DNA of 64,000 nucleotides from Sphaerimonospora mesophila NBRC 14179 = JCM 3151 (lineage in GTDB: Bacteria > Actinomycetota > Actinomycetes > Streptosporangiales > Streptosporangiaceae). Location of the stretch: NCBI GenBank assembly GCA_001552515.1, contig BCRI01000022.1:1-64000 (forward strand). Reading direction: 5' to 3'. Below, piece after piece: positions 24,711-32,692 of this stretch. The first letter of the stretch is position 1; each line of letters begins with the position of its first letter. Position numbers and translations under genes: made by a program. The notes under the pieces are model-generated. The model searched no databases, was not told where the DNA came from, and saw nothing but the letters and a program-made list of their open reading frames with translations.

Positions 24711-26131
24711 TTGGCCACGACGAACGGGGCGTGGCCGTGCAGGTAGTTGTTCCATCCGCCGGTCACCGGAGCGCCGGGGGCGAGGATGTTGGTGGAGTCG
24801 GTGCCGACGTCGAGCTTCCAGGCGGTCCAGGAGATGTTGTTCGCCTTCATCCAGTCGATCCAGGCCTGCGCCTCGTCGAGGCAGACCCTGCCGTCGAGAC
24901 CGCCGTCGGCGTTGCTCGCGCCCCACTCGGTGACGAACAGCGGCAGGCCCGCCCTGATCGCCGTGTCGCCCTTGGCCCGCAGGTAGGCGCCGTGCGTGCA
25001 TGAGTAGAAGTGCAGCGTGTACATCAGGTTGGTGCCGGAGACGGGGCTGGTCGCCGCGGTGTCGACGTCCTGCGACCAGGTCGGGGTGCCCAGCACGATG
25101 ATGTTGTCCGGGTCGACCGCGCGGATCGCGGACACGACCGCCTCGTGGTACGGCTTCAGCACGCCGGTCCAGCTGAGCTGCAGCGGCTCGTTCCAGTCCT
25201 CCCAGATGACGTTGGGCAGGTGACCGTAGCGCCTGGCCAGGTCGGCGAAGAACGCCACGGCCTGCGCCTGCTCCTTGTGGGCCTCATGCGCGTGGAAGTC
25301 CACGATCACGTACACCCCGGCGGCGACGGCGTTGTTGATGATCGTCTCGACCTGTGCGCGCGCCTTGTTCGGGTCGCTCAGATAGGCGCCGGCCGGCTCC
25401 ACGCCCATCGCGGCCCGGATCACCTGAAGGTTCCAGTTGTCCCGCATCCACTTCAGCGCGGACAGGTTCTCGGCGTAGGGGGCGGTCTCCCAGTTGAGCC
25501 ACATGCTGCTCACGCCGCGCAGCTGGACCCTCGCGTTGTTCTTGTCGCACATCGTGGTGCCGCAGACGTGCAGTTGGCCGTGCCGTTCGACGGGGGTGCC
25601 GCCCGGCGCGCTCGGCGAAGGCGAGGGCGTGGGGGTGGGCGTCGGAGTCGGGGTGGGGGTCGGGGTGGGAGTGGGCGTCGGGGTGGGGCTCGGGGAGGTG
25701 ACGCCGCCGGTGCAGGTCACGCCGTTCAGGGCGAAGCTCGCCGGCACCGGGTTGGAGCCGTTCCAGCTTCCGTTGAACCCGAAGCTCGTGCTGCCTCCGC
25801 TGGGGATGCCGCCGTTGTAGGAGGCGTCGGTCACCGTGACCTGGGAGCCGGACTGGGTGTAGGTGCCGTTCCACAGCTGGGTGATGGTCTGTCCCGAGGA
25901 AAACGACCAGGTCAGCTTCCAGCCGCTGATCGGGTCGCCGAGGTTCTTGACGATCACATTCGCGCCGAAGCCGCCTGGCCACTGGTTGGTGACCGTGTAG
26001 TCGACCTGGCATCCGGCCGCGGCCGCCGACGCGACGGGCGTACCGGCCACACCGACGCCGGCCGTCAACACCGCTGCGAGGGCGGCGGCCGACAGCCTCA
26101 ACCGCCGGTGGAAAGAGCTGACTTGTCGCAC
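24701..26131 (-). CDS. Secreted cellulase: CBM2 plus GH5 endoglucanase
   Basis: A 476-aa secreted glycoside hydrolase. Signal peptide about residues 1-39 (HRRLRLSAAALAAVLTAGVG, cleavage after ASA). A family 2 cellulose-binding module follows (about 41-142; two Cys in GCQV and VTCTG, aromatic residues in GWKLTW and WNGS). A Thr-Pro/Ser-Pro linker runs from about 146 to 178. The GH5 domain covers the rest, with the acid/base Glu in WEDWNEPL and the nucleophile Glu in LFVTEWGAS. I choose GTG 26131, which gives a normal signal peptide; the open frame extends to 26320 without one. It hydrolyses beta-1,4-glucan outside the cell. No CebR-type operator was recognised. Confidence 0.9.
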   Translation of the reverse strand: MRQVSSFHRRLRLSAAALAAVLTAGVGVAGTPVASAAAAGCQVDYTVTNQWPGGFGANVIVKNLGDPISGWKLTWSFSSGQTITQLWNGTYTQSGSQVTVTDASYNGGIPSGGSTSFGFNGSWNGSNPVPASFALNGVTCTGGVTSPSPTPTPTPTPTPTPTPTPTPTPSPSPSAPGGTPVERHGQLHVCGTTMCDKNNARVQLRGVSSMWLNWETAPYAENLSALKWMRDNWNLQVIRAAMGVEPAGAYLSDPNKARAQVETIINNAVAAGVYVIVDFHAHEAHKEQAQAVAFFADLARRYGHLPNVIWEDWNEPLQLSWTGVLKPYHEAVVSAIRAVDPDNIIVLGTPTWSQDVDTAATSPVSGTNLMYTLHFYSCTHGAYLRAKGDTAIRAGLPLFVTEWGASNADGGLDGRVCLDEAQAWIDWMKANNISWTAWKLDVGTDSTNILAPGAPVTGGWNNYLHGHAPFVVANMK

Positions 26132-26425
26132 GGATGTTTTCCCATTCTGCGAGAGTGTCGTTCTCGAGGGCGACGAAAACACGCCCTCGTGGACCACCGG
26201 TTGAGTACTCGGCGTCGGCGCGACATGGCGTGTCGACGCTGACGATTCGGGGACGCCGATGTCCACGGACGGTGATCTGCTACCGCCGCGAGCCAATCCC
26301 GGCAGGGAGGGGTGAGTCAACGAGGTGCGGTTTCCGCTGTTCGCACCTCGCGCCGCGGCATCCCCGTCGAACAGGCGCTTCGGAAAGCGGGCGAAAGGCC
26401 GGCCGGCAGAACGGCGGTGAACGTT
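26132..26425. other. Intergenic region, cellulase upstream
   Basis: Holds the promoter side of the cellulase gene. The open frames here have no recognisable product and no clear operator or hairpin is seen. Confidence 0.5.
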
Positions 26426-26677
26426 TCACTCCTCCTGTCCACCGGCCGGGCCACGCGACAGCCGAGGGCAGGCCCACCGCCGGCTGCGGACCGGAGTGCT
26501 TCTGAGGGACCTGATCGCCGGGTCCTCAGAAGCATGGATGATCACACCGAACCAGATGTGCTCCCAATGCCTCTCGAAGATGTCCTTCACCGGGGACAGC
26601 AGGGTCTGCTCGTCGGTGGGCAGCTCCCACACGTGCCGGGTGCCGGTGCCCTGTTCCTCGACGACGGTGTGGCTCAT
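26426..26677 (-). pseudogene. Truncated remnant of a riboswitch-linked conserved protein
   Basis: From ATG 26677, about 48 residues look like a real protein start (for example TDEQTLLSPVKDIFERHWEH followed by IWFGVIIH). The sequence then turns into low-complexity Arg-rich text and stops after 83 codons. I read this as the N-terminal part of a conserved actinobacterial protein that has lost its remainder. Its ATG overlaps the stop of the FhuF-like remnant (26674-26677), the trace of a former operon. The family name is uncertain. Confidence 0.55.
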
Positions 26678-26815
26678 GAGGCTCCTTGAGATTCTCGTAC
26701 GGCACGCGCCCACTGCTCGTGGCGCGCTTGGGGGGTGATCAGGGCGCGGTCGCCGCACTTCCCGGCTCCGGGCAGGCGGTAGTGCAGGCAGCAGGTGCGT
26801 GGTCGAGGCGGAGTG
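26674..26815 (-). pseudogene. C-terminal remnant of a FhuF-like [2Fe-2S] protein
   Basis: A minus-strand frame reads TCCLHYRLPGAGKCGDRAL and then HEQWARAVRESQGAS before TGA at 26676-26674. FhuF-type siderophore-iron reductases end with a C-C-x10-C-x2-C cluster motif; here the first three Cys are kept but the last is Arg. No start or N-terminal domain precedes it: the frame runs straight into riboswitch sequence. This is the tail of a deleted gene. Confidence 0.6.
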
Positions 26816-26935
26816 GAGCGGCTCTTCCCACCCTTCCGGGCAGTGGTCTGCGTCGAGCTTCGCTCGCCGATCGCAGTGGCGGGACCGCGCCGGATTCACA
26901 CCGGCTTCCTCGTTCCGCTGTCGCTTACGTCCCGC
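26816..26935 (-). ncRNA. Cobalamin riboswitch, 3' part lost
   Basis: On the minus strand the core reads GAGGAAGCCGGTGTGAATCC, then GGCGCGGTCCCGCCACTGC, followed by the CACTGCCCGG and GGGTGGGAAG segments. This is almost the same as the riboswitch before cobN (36415-36570). The B12-box part (AGCCAGGAGAC) expected next is missing; instead the FhuF-like remnant begins. A deletion therefore appears to have fused a partial riboswitch to a gene tail. Confidence 0.7.
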
Positions 26936-27009
26936 ATCATCTCGTATGCGTACTTTCCCCAGGAGGTACCGGGCTCATTGACGCGAACGGGAGGACGGGA
27001 TACGTTTCG

Positions 27010-27120
27010 ATGGATTTCACGATCGTCCGAGGGAAATCCGGTGAGATGCCGGTGCGGACGCGCCACTGTATCCGGGACGCAGATCCCGGGAGCCAGGTCG
27101 CTTGGCGGTCGTGACCTCAC
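27010..27120 (+). ncRNA. Cobalamin riboswitch upstream of cbtBA
   Basis: Core elements GAGGGAAATCCGGTGAGATG, GCCGGTGCGGACGCGCCACTG and the B12-box-like GAGCCAGGTCGCTTGGCGG are in the expected order, ending about 35 nt before the CbtB start. The ribosome binding site (GAGGAGG near 27140) follows directly, so control is probably at translation initiation: high cobalamin shuts off cobalt uptake. Confidence 0.85.
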
Positions 27121-27154
27121 GATATGGGACGCGTCACCCTGAGGAGGCTCTTAG

Positions 27155-27343
27155 ATGAGCGGGCTGTCCACCCCCTCGATCATTCCCCTACCCCGGCTCC
27201 GCCCCTGGCTTCTGGCCGTACCCGTGCTGCTGCTCGTGGCCTACCTGGTCCTGATGGACAACGGCGCGGTCTCCCAGACGGGCGCCTTCCTGCACGAACT
27301 GATGCACGACGGGCGGCACCTGCTCGGCGTGCCGTGCCACTAG
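27155..27343 (+). CDS. cbtB: CbtB, cobalt transporter small subunit
   Basis: A 62-aa membrane protein. One transmembrane helix (WLLAVPVLLLVAYLVLM, about 18-34) is followed by the metal-binding-type tail with His residues in LHELMHDGRHLLGVPCH. This is the hallmark of CbtB. It lies downstream of a cobalamin riboswitch and 8 bp before CbtA. Confidence 0.9.
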   Translation: MSGLSTPSIIPLPRLRPWLLAVPVLLLVAYLVLMDNGAVSQTGAFLHELMHDGRHLLGVPCH

Positions 27344-27351
27344 GGGACGGC

Positions 27352-28113
27352 GTGGTACGCACCCTGCTGGTCAGGGGCCTGCTTCTGGGGCTCCTGGCCG
27401 GATTGATCGCGGGCGGTTTCGCCTTCGCCTTCGGGGAACCCCGCGTGGACGCGGCGATCGCCCTCGAAGAGGCGGCGGCCGCACAGGCCGAGGCGTCCGA
27501 GCCCGTCGCCGAGGCCGGGCACAGCCACGGCGAGGAGGCCGAGGTCAGCAGGCCCGCGCAGAAGGCCGGGCTCTTCCTGGCCACCGGGCTCTACGGACTG
27601 GCCGTGGGCGGCGTCTTCGCGCTCGTCTTCGCCGGTCTGCGCGGCCGGGTCGGGCCACGGTCCGACGGACGGCTGGCGCTGGCCGCGGCCGGGACGGCGT
27701 TCACCGCGATGATCCTCGTTCCTTTCGTTAAATATCCGGCCAACCCGCCCGCTGTGGGCGATCCCGATACGATCAACAGCCGCACCCTGCTCTACGTGGT
27801 GATGATCGTCATCGGGCTCGCGGCGACGGCGGTCGCGGTGACGACGGCCCGCCGTGTCCTCTCCGATCCGTGGCTCCGCTGGATCGCGACGGCGGCCGCC
27901 TTCCTCGTCCCGGTGGTCGCCGCGTGGTGGCTGCTGCCCACGGTCAGCGAGGTGCCCGACGGCTTCCCCGCCACGCTGCTGTGGGAGTTCAGGCTCACCT
28001 CGCTCGGCACGCAGCTCGTCTTCTGGACGGCCTTCGGCGTGCTGTTCGGCTGGATCAGTGACCGGGCGGCCCGGCGTACGGCGGCTCCCGCGAGTGCCGT
28101 GGCATCGGGCTGA
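27352..28113 (+). CDS. cbtA: CbtA, cobalt transporter subunit
   Basis: A 253-aa membrane protein with about five or six helices (first at LLLGLLAGLIAGGFAFAFG, residues 9-27). An extracytoplasmic His-containing loop (AGHSHGEEAE near 60) may bind cobalt. I choose GTG 27352 with AGGGGA just upstream; the frame extends to 27124 but then overlaps the riboswitch and cbtB. Works with CbtB to import cobalt for the chelatase in this cluster. Confidence 0.9.
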   Translation: MVRTLLVRGLLLGLLAGLIAGGFAFAFGEPRVDAAIALEEAAAAQAEASEPVAEAGHSHGEEAEVSRPAQKAGLFLATGLYGLAVGGVFALVFAGLRGRVGPRSDGRLALAAAGTAFTAMILVPFVKYPANPPAVGDPDTINSRTLLYVVMIVIGLAATAVAVTTARRVLSDPWLRWIATAAAFLVPVVAAWWLLPTVSEVPDGFPATLLWEFRLTSLGTQLVFWTAFGVLFGWISDRAARRTAAPASAVASG

Positions 28114-28123
28114 GCAGTGTGCG

Positions 28124-28678
28124 GTGCTGTTCGTCCGGCATGCCACCACGCCGGGGATGCGGGCCGTCTGCTTCCCCGGCGACGAGAACGCCGACGCGGC
28201 GAGCCTGGCGAAGGCCGCCGCGTTGACGGGATTCGTCGAGGCTCCGACGGTCTGGGCCGCCCCCGGCAGGGCCGTACGGCAGACCGTCCGCGCCATGGGG
28301 CTGGCGGCCCGCGAGGCGCCGGCCCTCGGGGAGGCGGACTGCGGCCGGTGGCGCGGCCTCCCCTACGAGCGGGTCGTGCGGGAGGAGCCGGAGGCGCTGG
28401 CGCGCTGGCTGGCCGACCCCGACGCGGCCCCGCACGGCGGCGAGACCCTGACCGCACACGCGGCCAGGGTCGCGGGCTGGCTCGACGCGATGCGAGACGA
28501 GCCCGAGGCAGTCGCCGTCTGCGGCGCCGGCGCCATCCGGGCGGCGCTGGGCCATGCCCTGGGGCTGGACCCGCTCAGCGCCACCCGCTTCGACCTGGCT
28601 CCCCTGTCCACCACCGAGCTGACCGTCACCCGGGACGGCTGGCGCGTCGCATATGTCAACCGGAAGGTTCCGATTTGA
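28124..28678 (+). CDS. Histidine phosphatase-like protein of the cobalamin cluster
   Basis: A 184-aa protein with the RHA catalytic-type start (LFVRHATTPG, residues 2-11) of the histidine phosphatase family; CobC-type alpha-ribazole phosphatases of B12 synthesis belong here. The second catalytic His, normally in a SHGGxIR-like motif, is absent: the segment reads VCGAGAIRAAL. The usual RHGxT signature is also changed to RHATT. Reduced or altered activity is therefore likely. GTG 28124 lies 10 bp after cbtA, and its stop overlaps the chelatase start (TTGA). Confidence 0.75.
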   Translation: MLFVRHATTPGMRAVCFPGDENADAASLAKAAALTGFVEAPTVWAAPGRAVRQTVRAMGLAAREAPALGEADCGRWRGLPYERVVREEPEALARWLADPDAAPHGGETLTAHAARVAGWLDAMRDEPEAVAVCGAGAIRAALGHALGLDPLSATRFDLAPLSTTELTVTRDGWRVAYVNRKVPI

Positions 28679-30750
28679 TCGTCACGTATCCGTTCAGCGC
28701 GGTGGTCGGGCTCGACGACCTGAAGCTGGCGCTGGTGCTCAACGCGGTCTCGCCCCAGGTGGGCGGCGTGCTGGTGCGCGGAGAGAAGGGCACGGCCAAA
28801 TCCACGATCGTGCGCGCGCTCGCGGCCCAGCTGCCTGCGGTCGACGTGGTGCCCGGCTGCCGGTTCGCCTGCGATCCCGACGCGCCCGATCCGCGGTGCC
28901 CCGACGGCCCGCACGAGCCCGGCACCGAGGGCGTGACCCGCACGGCCGCCCTGGTGGAGCTGCCGGTCGGCGCCTCGGAGGACCGCCTCGTCGGTTCGCT
29001 CGACGTGGAGCGGGCGCTGACGGAGGGGGTCAAGGCGTTCGAGCCGGGTCTGCTGGCGGCCGCCCACCGCGGCGTGCTGTACGTGGACGAGGTCAACCTG
29101 CTGCACGACCATCTCGTGGACCTGCTGCTCGACGCGGCCGCGCTGGGCACCTGCTACGTGGAGCGCGAGTCGGTGTCGGTGCGCCACGCCGCCCGGTTCC
29201 TGCTGGTGGGCACCATGAACCCGGAGGAGGGAGAGCTGCGTCCGCAGCTCCTGGACAGGTTCGGGCTGACCGTCGAGGTCAGGGCGTCACGTGATCCCGC
29301 CGAGCGGGCCGAGGTGGTGCGGCGCCGGCTGGCCTTCGACGCCGACGCCGAGGCGTTCGCGACCCGGTGGGAGCGGGAGGAGTCGGCTCTGGCCGCCCGG
29401 ATCGCCGTCGCCCGGGCCCTGGTGCCGGAGGTACGGCTGCCGGACGCGCGGCTGCGGCAGATCGCCACGGTGTGCGCGGCGTTCGAGGTGGACGGCCTGC
29501 GGGCCGACCTGGTGACCGCGAACGCGGCCATCGCCCACGCCGCCTGGCAGGGGCGCGACGCGGTGACCACCGAGGACGTACGCGCCGCGGCCCGGCTGTC
29601 GCTGCCGCACCGCAGGCGGCGCGACCCGTTCGACGCGCCGGGGCTCGACGAGAGACTGCTCGACGAGCTGCTCGACCGCACCTCGGACGACGACGACCCC
29701 CGCGGAAACGGCCCCGAGGACGGGGGTCCCGACGATGGTGGGCCGGGACGGGACTCCCGCCCGCCAGGCACGCCGCCGTCGGCAGTGGACGCGCGGCCAC
29801 CGGCACACCGCGGTCCGGCCGAGGCGGAGCGGGCGACGGCGCCGGAGCGACCTGCTGTCGCCGACCGGCCGGAGACGGCCGACGGCACGGGCCAGGACGC
29901 GGCAGGCGAAAGCGCGGCGGGGACGCCGGAGGCCGGGCCGCAGGCGGCCGGCCACGTCGCCGAGGTGGCGGCGCCCCACCGGGTGCCGCTCCTGCGGGTG
30001 CCGGGGATCGGCGAGGGGTCGGCCGGCCGGCGGTCGCGCTCACGGACCCGGCACGGACGGAGCACCGGCGCGCGCCGTCCGACCGGCCAGGTGCGCGACC
30101 TGCACGTGGCGGCGACGCTGCTGGCGGCGGCGCCCCGCCAACGGGAGCGCGGGCGACGCGGCCCCGGGCTGGTGCTGCGCGGAGACGACCTGCGCGAGGT
30201 GGTGCGCGAGGGCCGCGAGGGCAACCTCGTGCTGTTCGTGGTGGACGCCAGCGGTTCGATGGCCGCGCGCAGGCGGATGGGCGTGGTCAAGACGGCGGTG
30301 CTGAGCCTGCTGCTCGACGCCTACCAGCGGCGGGACAAGGTCGGCCTGATCACCTTCCGGGGTGCGGACGCGCAGGTGGCGCTGCCGCCGACCTCGTCGG
30401 TCGAGGCGGGCGCCGCACGGTTGCGCTCGCTGCCCACCGGCGGGCGTACGCCGCTGGCGGCGGGGCTGACCCGCGCGGCCGAGGTGCTGCGGGTGGAGCG
30501 GCTGCGCGATCCGGCCAGGCGTCCGCTGCTGGTGCTGGTGACCGACGGGCGCGCGACGGCGGGCGGCGAGGTGGACCGGGCCGCCGCCCTGCTCGAGGGC
30601 ACGGCGGCGGTGGTCGTGGACTGCGAGAGCGGGCCGGTACGGCTCGGCCTGGCGGTCCGCCTGGCGGCGCGGTTGCGTGCCCGGCTCGTCTCCCTCGACG
30701 CCCTGGCCGACCTCGGTTCGGTCGTCCGCGACTACAGGAAGGCTGTCTGA
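28675..30750 (+). CDS. Cobalt/magnesium chelatase, fused ChlI (AAA+) and ChlD (vWA) subunit
   Basis: A 691-aa protein. Residues about 5-330 form the AAA+ ATPase: Walker A GEKGTAKST (about 37-45), Walker B-like VLYVDEVNLL and the sensor text GTMNPEEGELRPQLLDRFGL. An Asp/Pro/Arg-rich linker (about 335-490) separates a C-terminal von Willebrand A domain with the MIDAS motif DASGS near 523. It is the motor for the CobN-type chelatase. TTG 28675 has GGAAGG upstream and overlaps the phosphatase stop. In many actinobacteria this fused protein replaces separate CobS and CobT subunits. Confidence 0.88.
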   Translation: MIVTYPFSAVVGLDDLKLALVLNAVSPQVGGVLVRGEKGTAKSTIVRALAAQLPAVDVVPGCRFACDPDAPDPRCPDGPHEPGTEGVTRTAALVELPVGASEDRLVGSLDVERALTEGVKAFEPGLLAAAHRGVLYVDEVNLLHDHLVDLLLDAAALGTCYVERESVSVRHAARFLLVGTMNPEEGELRPQLLDRFGLTVEVRASRDPAERAEVVRRRLAFDADAEAFATRWEREESALAARIAVARALVPEVRLPDARLRQIATVCAAFEVDGLRADLVTANAAIAHAAWQGRDAVTTEDVRAAARLSLPHRRRRDPFDAPGLDERLLDELLDRTSDDDDPRGNGPEDGGPDDGGPGRDSRPPGTPPSAVDARPPAHRGPAEAERATAPERPAVADRPETADGTGQDAAGESAAGTPEAGPQAAGHVAEVAAPHRVPLLRVPGIGEGSAGRRSRSRTRHGRSTGARRPTGQVRDLHVAATLLAAAPRQRERGRRGPGLVLRGDDLREVVREGREGNLVLFVVDASGSMAARRRMGVVKTAVLSLLLDAYQRRDKVGLITFRGADAQVALPPTSSVEAGAARLRSLPTGGRTPLAAGLTRAAEVLRVERLRDPARRPLLVLVTDGRATAGGEVDRAAALLEGTAAVVVDCESGPVRLGLAVRLAARLRARLVSLDALADLGSVVRDYRKAV

Positions 30751-30752
30751 TC

Positions 30753-31355
30753 ATGCCGCAGGGAAAACCGGCCATGGTGCCCGACGACGGGCTCACCACC
30801 CGCCAGCGCCGTACCAGACCACTGCTGATCGTTCACACCGGCCCGGGCAAGGGAAAGTCGACGGCGGCTTTCGGGATGGCGCTGCGGGCGTGGAACCAGG
30901 GCTGGCCGGTGGGGGTGTTCCAGTTCGTGAAGTCGGCCAAGTGGCGCGTCGGCGAGGAACGGGCGCTGCGTGTGCTCGGCGACTCCGGCGAGGGCGGCTC
31001 GGTGGCCTGGCACAAGATGGGTGAGGGCTGGTCGTGGATCCAGCGGCCGGGCACGGAGGAGGACCACGCGGCCGACGCCCGCGAGGGGTGGGAGCAGATC
31101 AAGCGTGATCTGGCGGCCGAGACGTACCGGTTCTACGTGCTGGACGAGTTCACCTACCCGCTGAAGTGGGGCTGGCTCGACCTGGACGACGTGCTGGCGG
31201 CGCTCACCGCACGGCCGGGCGGTCAGCATGTGGTGATCACCGGCAGGAACGCGCCCGAGCGCCTGATCGAGGTGGCCGATCTGGTGACGGAGATGGGCAA
31301 GGTTCGCCATCCCATGGACGCCGGCCAGAAAGGACAGAAAGGCATCGAGTGGTAG
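30753..31355 (+). CDS. cobO: Cob(I)yrinic acid a,c-diamide adenosyltransferase
   Basis: A 200-aa CobO/BtuR-type enzyme that attaches the adenosyl group to cobalt. P-loop GPGKGKST lies at about residues 30-37; DEFTYPLKWGWLD and VVITGRNAPERLIEVADLVTE near the C-terminus are family marks, as is the closing HPMDAGQKGQKGIEW. It follows the chelatase by 2 bp and overlaps cobB by 7 bp. Confidence 0.93.
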   Translation: MPQGKPAMVPDDGLTTRQRRTRPLLIVHTGPGKGKSTAAFGMALRAWNQGWPVGVFQFVKSAKWRVGEERALRVLGDSGEGGSVAWHKMGEGWSWIQRPGTEEDHAADAREGWEQIKRDLAAETYRFYVLDEFTYPLKWGWLDLDDVLAALTARPGGQHVVITGRNAPERLIEVADLVTEMGKVRHPMDAGQKGQKGIEW

Positions 31356-32692
31356 TCCCCCGGCTCGTCGTCGCGGCGCCGTCGTCGGGCAGCGGCAAGA
31401 CGACGGTGGCCACGGGGCTCATGGCGGCACTGCGGGCGCGCGGGCTGCGGGTCTCGCCGCACAAGGTGGGGCCGGACTACATCGACCCGGGCTACCACGC
31501 GCTGGCGGCCGGGCGTCCCGGGCGCAACCTCGACCCGTGGCTCGTGGGAGAGGAACTCGTCGCGCCGCTGTTCCTGCACGGCGCGGCGGGCTGCGACGTG
31601 GCCGTGGTCGAGGGCGTGATGGGCCTGTTCGACGGCAGAGCCGACACCGACTTCGCCTCGACCGCGCACGTGGCGAGGCTGCTCGGAGCGCCGGTGGTGC
31701 TGGTCGTGGACGCGGCGCGGCAGAGCCGGTCGGTGGCGGCCGTGGTGCACGGATTCGTCACGTTCGATCCGCGGGTGCGGGTGGCCGGAGTGGTGCTGAA
31801 CCGGGTCGGCTCACCCCGGCACGGGGAGCTGTGCCGGGCCGCGCTGGAGGCGGCCGGCGTGCCGGTGCTGGGGGCGATCCGCCGCGACGACGCCGTGGTC
31901 ACGCCGTCGCGGCATCTGGGGCTGGTGCCGGCGGCCGAGCGGCGGGCCGAGGCCGTGGCCTCGGTGGACCGGCTGGCCGCGCTGGTGGCCGGCTCGTGCG
32001 ATCTCGACGCGCTGCTGCGCCTCGCCGGCTCGGCTCCCCCGCTGGACGCCTCCCCCTGGGCGCCGCCGCCCGGGACGTTCCCGCATCGCCCGGTGGTGGC
32101 GGTCGCGGGCGGGGCCGCGTTCACGTTCGGCTACGCCGAGCACGTCGAGCTGCTGCGGGCGGCGGGCGCCGACGTCGCGGTGTTCGACCCGCTGCGGGAC
32201 GAGCGGCTGCCGGACGGCACCGCCGCCCTCGTGCTGGGCGGCGGATTCCCCGAGATGTACGCCGCCGAGCTGGCCGCCAACGAGCCGCTGCGCGAACAGG
32301 TGGCGGCCTTCGCCGGGCCGGTCGCGGCGGAGTGCGCCGGGCTGCTCTACCTGTGCGAGGAGCTGGACGGGCAGCGGATGTGCGGGCGCGTGCCGGCCCG
32401 CGCCCGGATGACGTCCAGGCTGACCCTCGGATATCGGGAGGCCGTCGCGTTGCGGCCGTCGCTGCTGACGAGGGCGGGCGAACGGTTCCGTGGCCACGAG
32501 TTCCACCGGACCGCCGCCGACTACGACCACGCGCCGCTGTTCCGCTGGGCGGGCGGCGGCGCCGATGGTTCCAGCGATGGTTTCGGCGACGCCCTGCTGA
32601 CCGCGTCGTACCTGCACCTGCACTGGGCCGACAGGCCCGAGCTGGCTCAGCGGCTGGTGTCGTCCTCCAGATCGCCCTCGGTCTTGAGGTAG
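31349..32692 (+). CDS. cobB: Cobyrinate a,c-diamide synthase
   Basis: A 447-aa ATP-dependent amidotransferase that amidates the a and c side chains of (hydrogeno)byrinate. N-terminal synthetase with P-loop APSSGSGKTT (about 9-18) and HKVGPDYIDPGYH. C-terminal class I glutaminase-like domain with the nucleophile Cys in AAECAGLLYL (about residue 330) and a final His in LHLHWAD. GTG 31349 overlaps cobO. Its 3' end overlaps the convergent cobN by 46 bp, so cobB codons also encode the cobN C-terminus on the other strand. Confidence 0.92.
   Translation: MVVPRLVVAAPSSGSGKTTVATGLMAALRARGLRVSPHKVGPDYIDPGYHALAAGRPGRNLDPWLVGEELVAPLFLHGAAGCDVAVVEGVMGLFDGRADTDFASTAHVARLLGAPVVLVVDAARQSRSVAAVVHGFVTFDPRVRVAGVVLNRVGSPRHGELCRAALEAAGVPVLGAIRRDDAVVTPSRHLGLVPAAERRAEAVASVDRLAALVAGSCDLDALLRLAGSAPPLDASPWAPPPGTFPHRPVVAVAGGAAFTFGYAEHVELLRAAGADVAVFDPLRDERLPDGTAALVLGGGFPEMYAAELAANEPLREQVAAFAGPVAAECAGLLYLCEELDGQRMCGRVPARARMTSRLTLGYREAVALRPSLLTRAGERFRGHEFHRTAADYDHAPLFRWAGGGADGSSDGFGDALLTASYLHLHWADRPELAQRLVSSSRSPSVLR

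Noticed and set aside
25627-25690. Short tandem repeat in the cellulase gene
   Set aside because: Simply encodes the Thr-Pro linker common in secreted cellulases.
27124-27351. N-terminal extension of CbtA
   Set aside because: Would overlap the whole cbtB gene in another frame; GTG 27352 with AGGGGA fits the family start.
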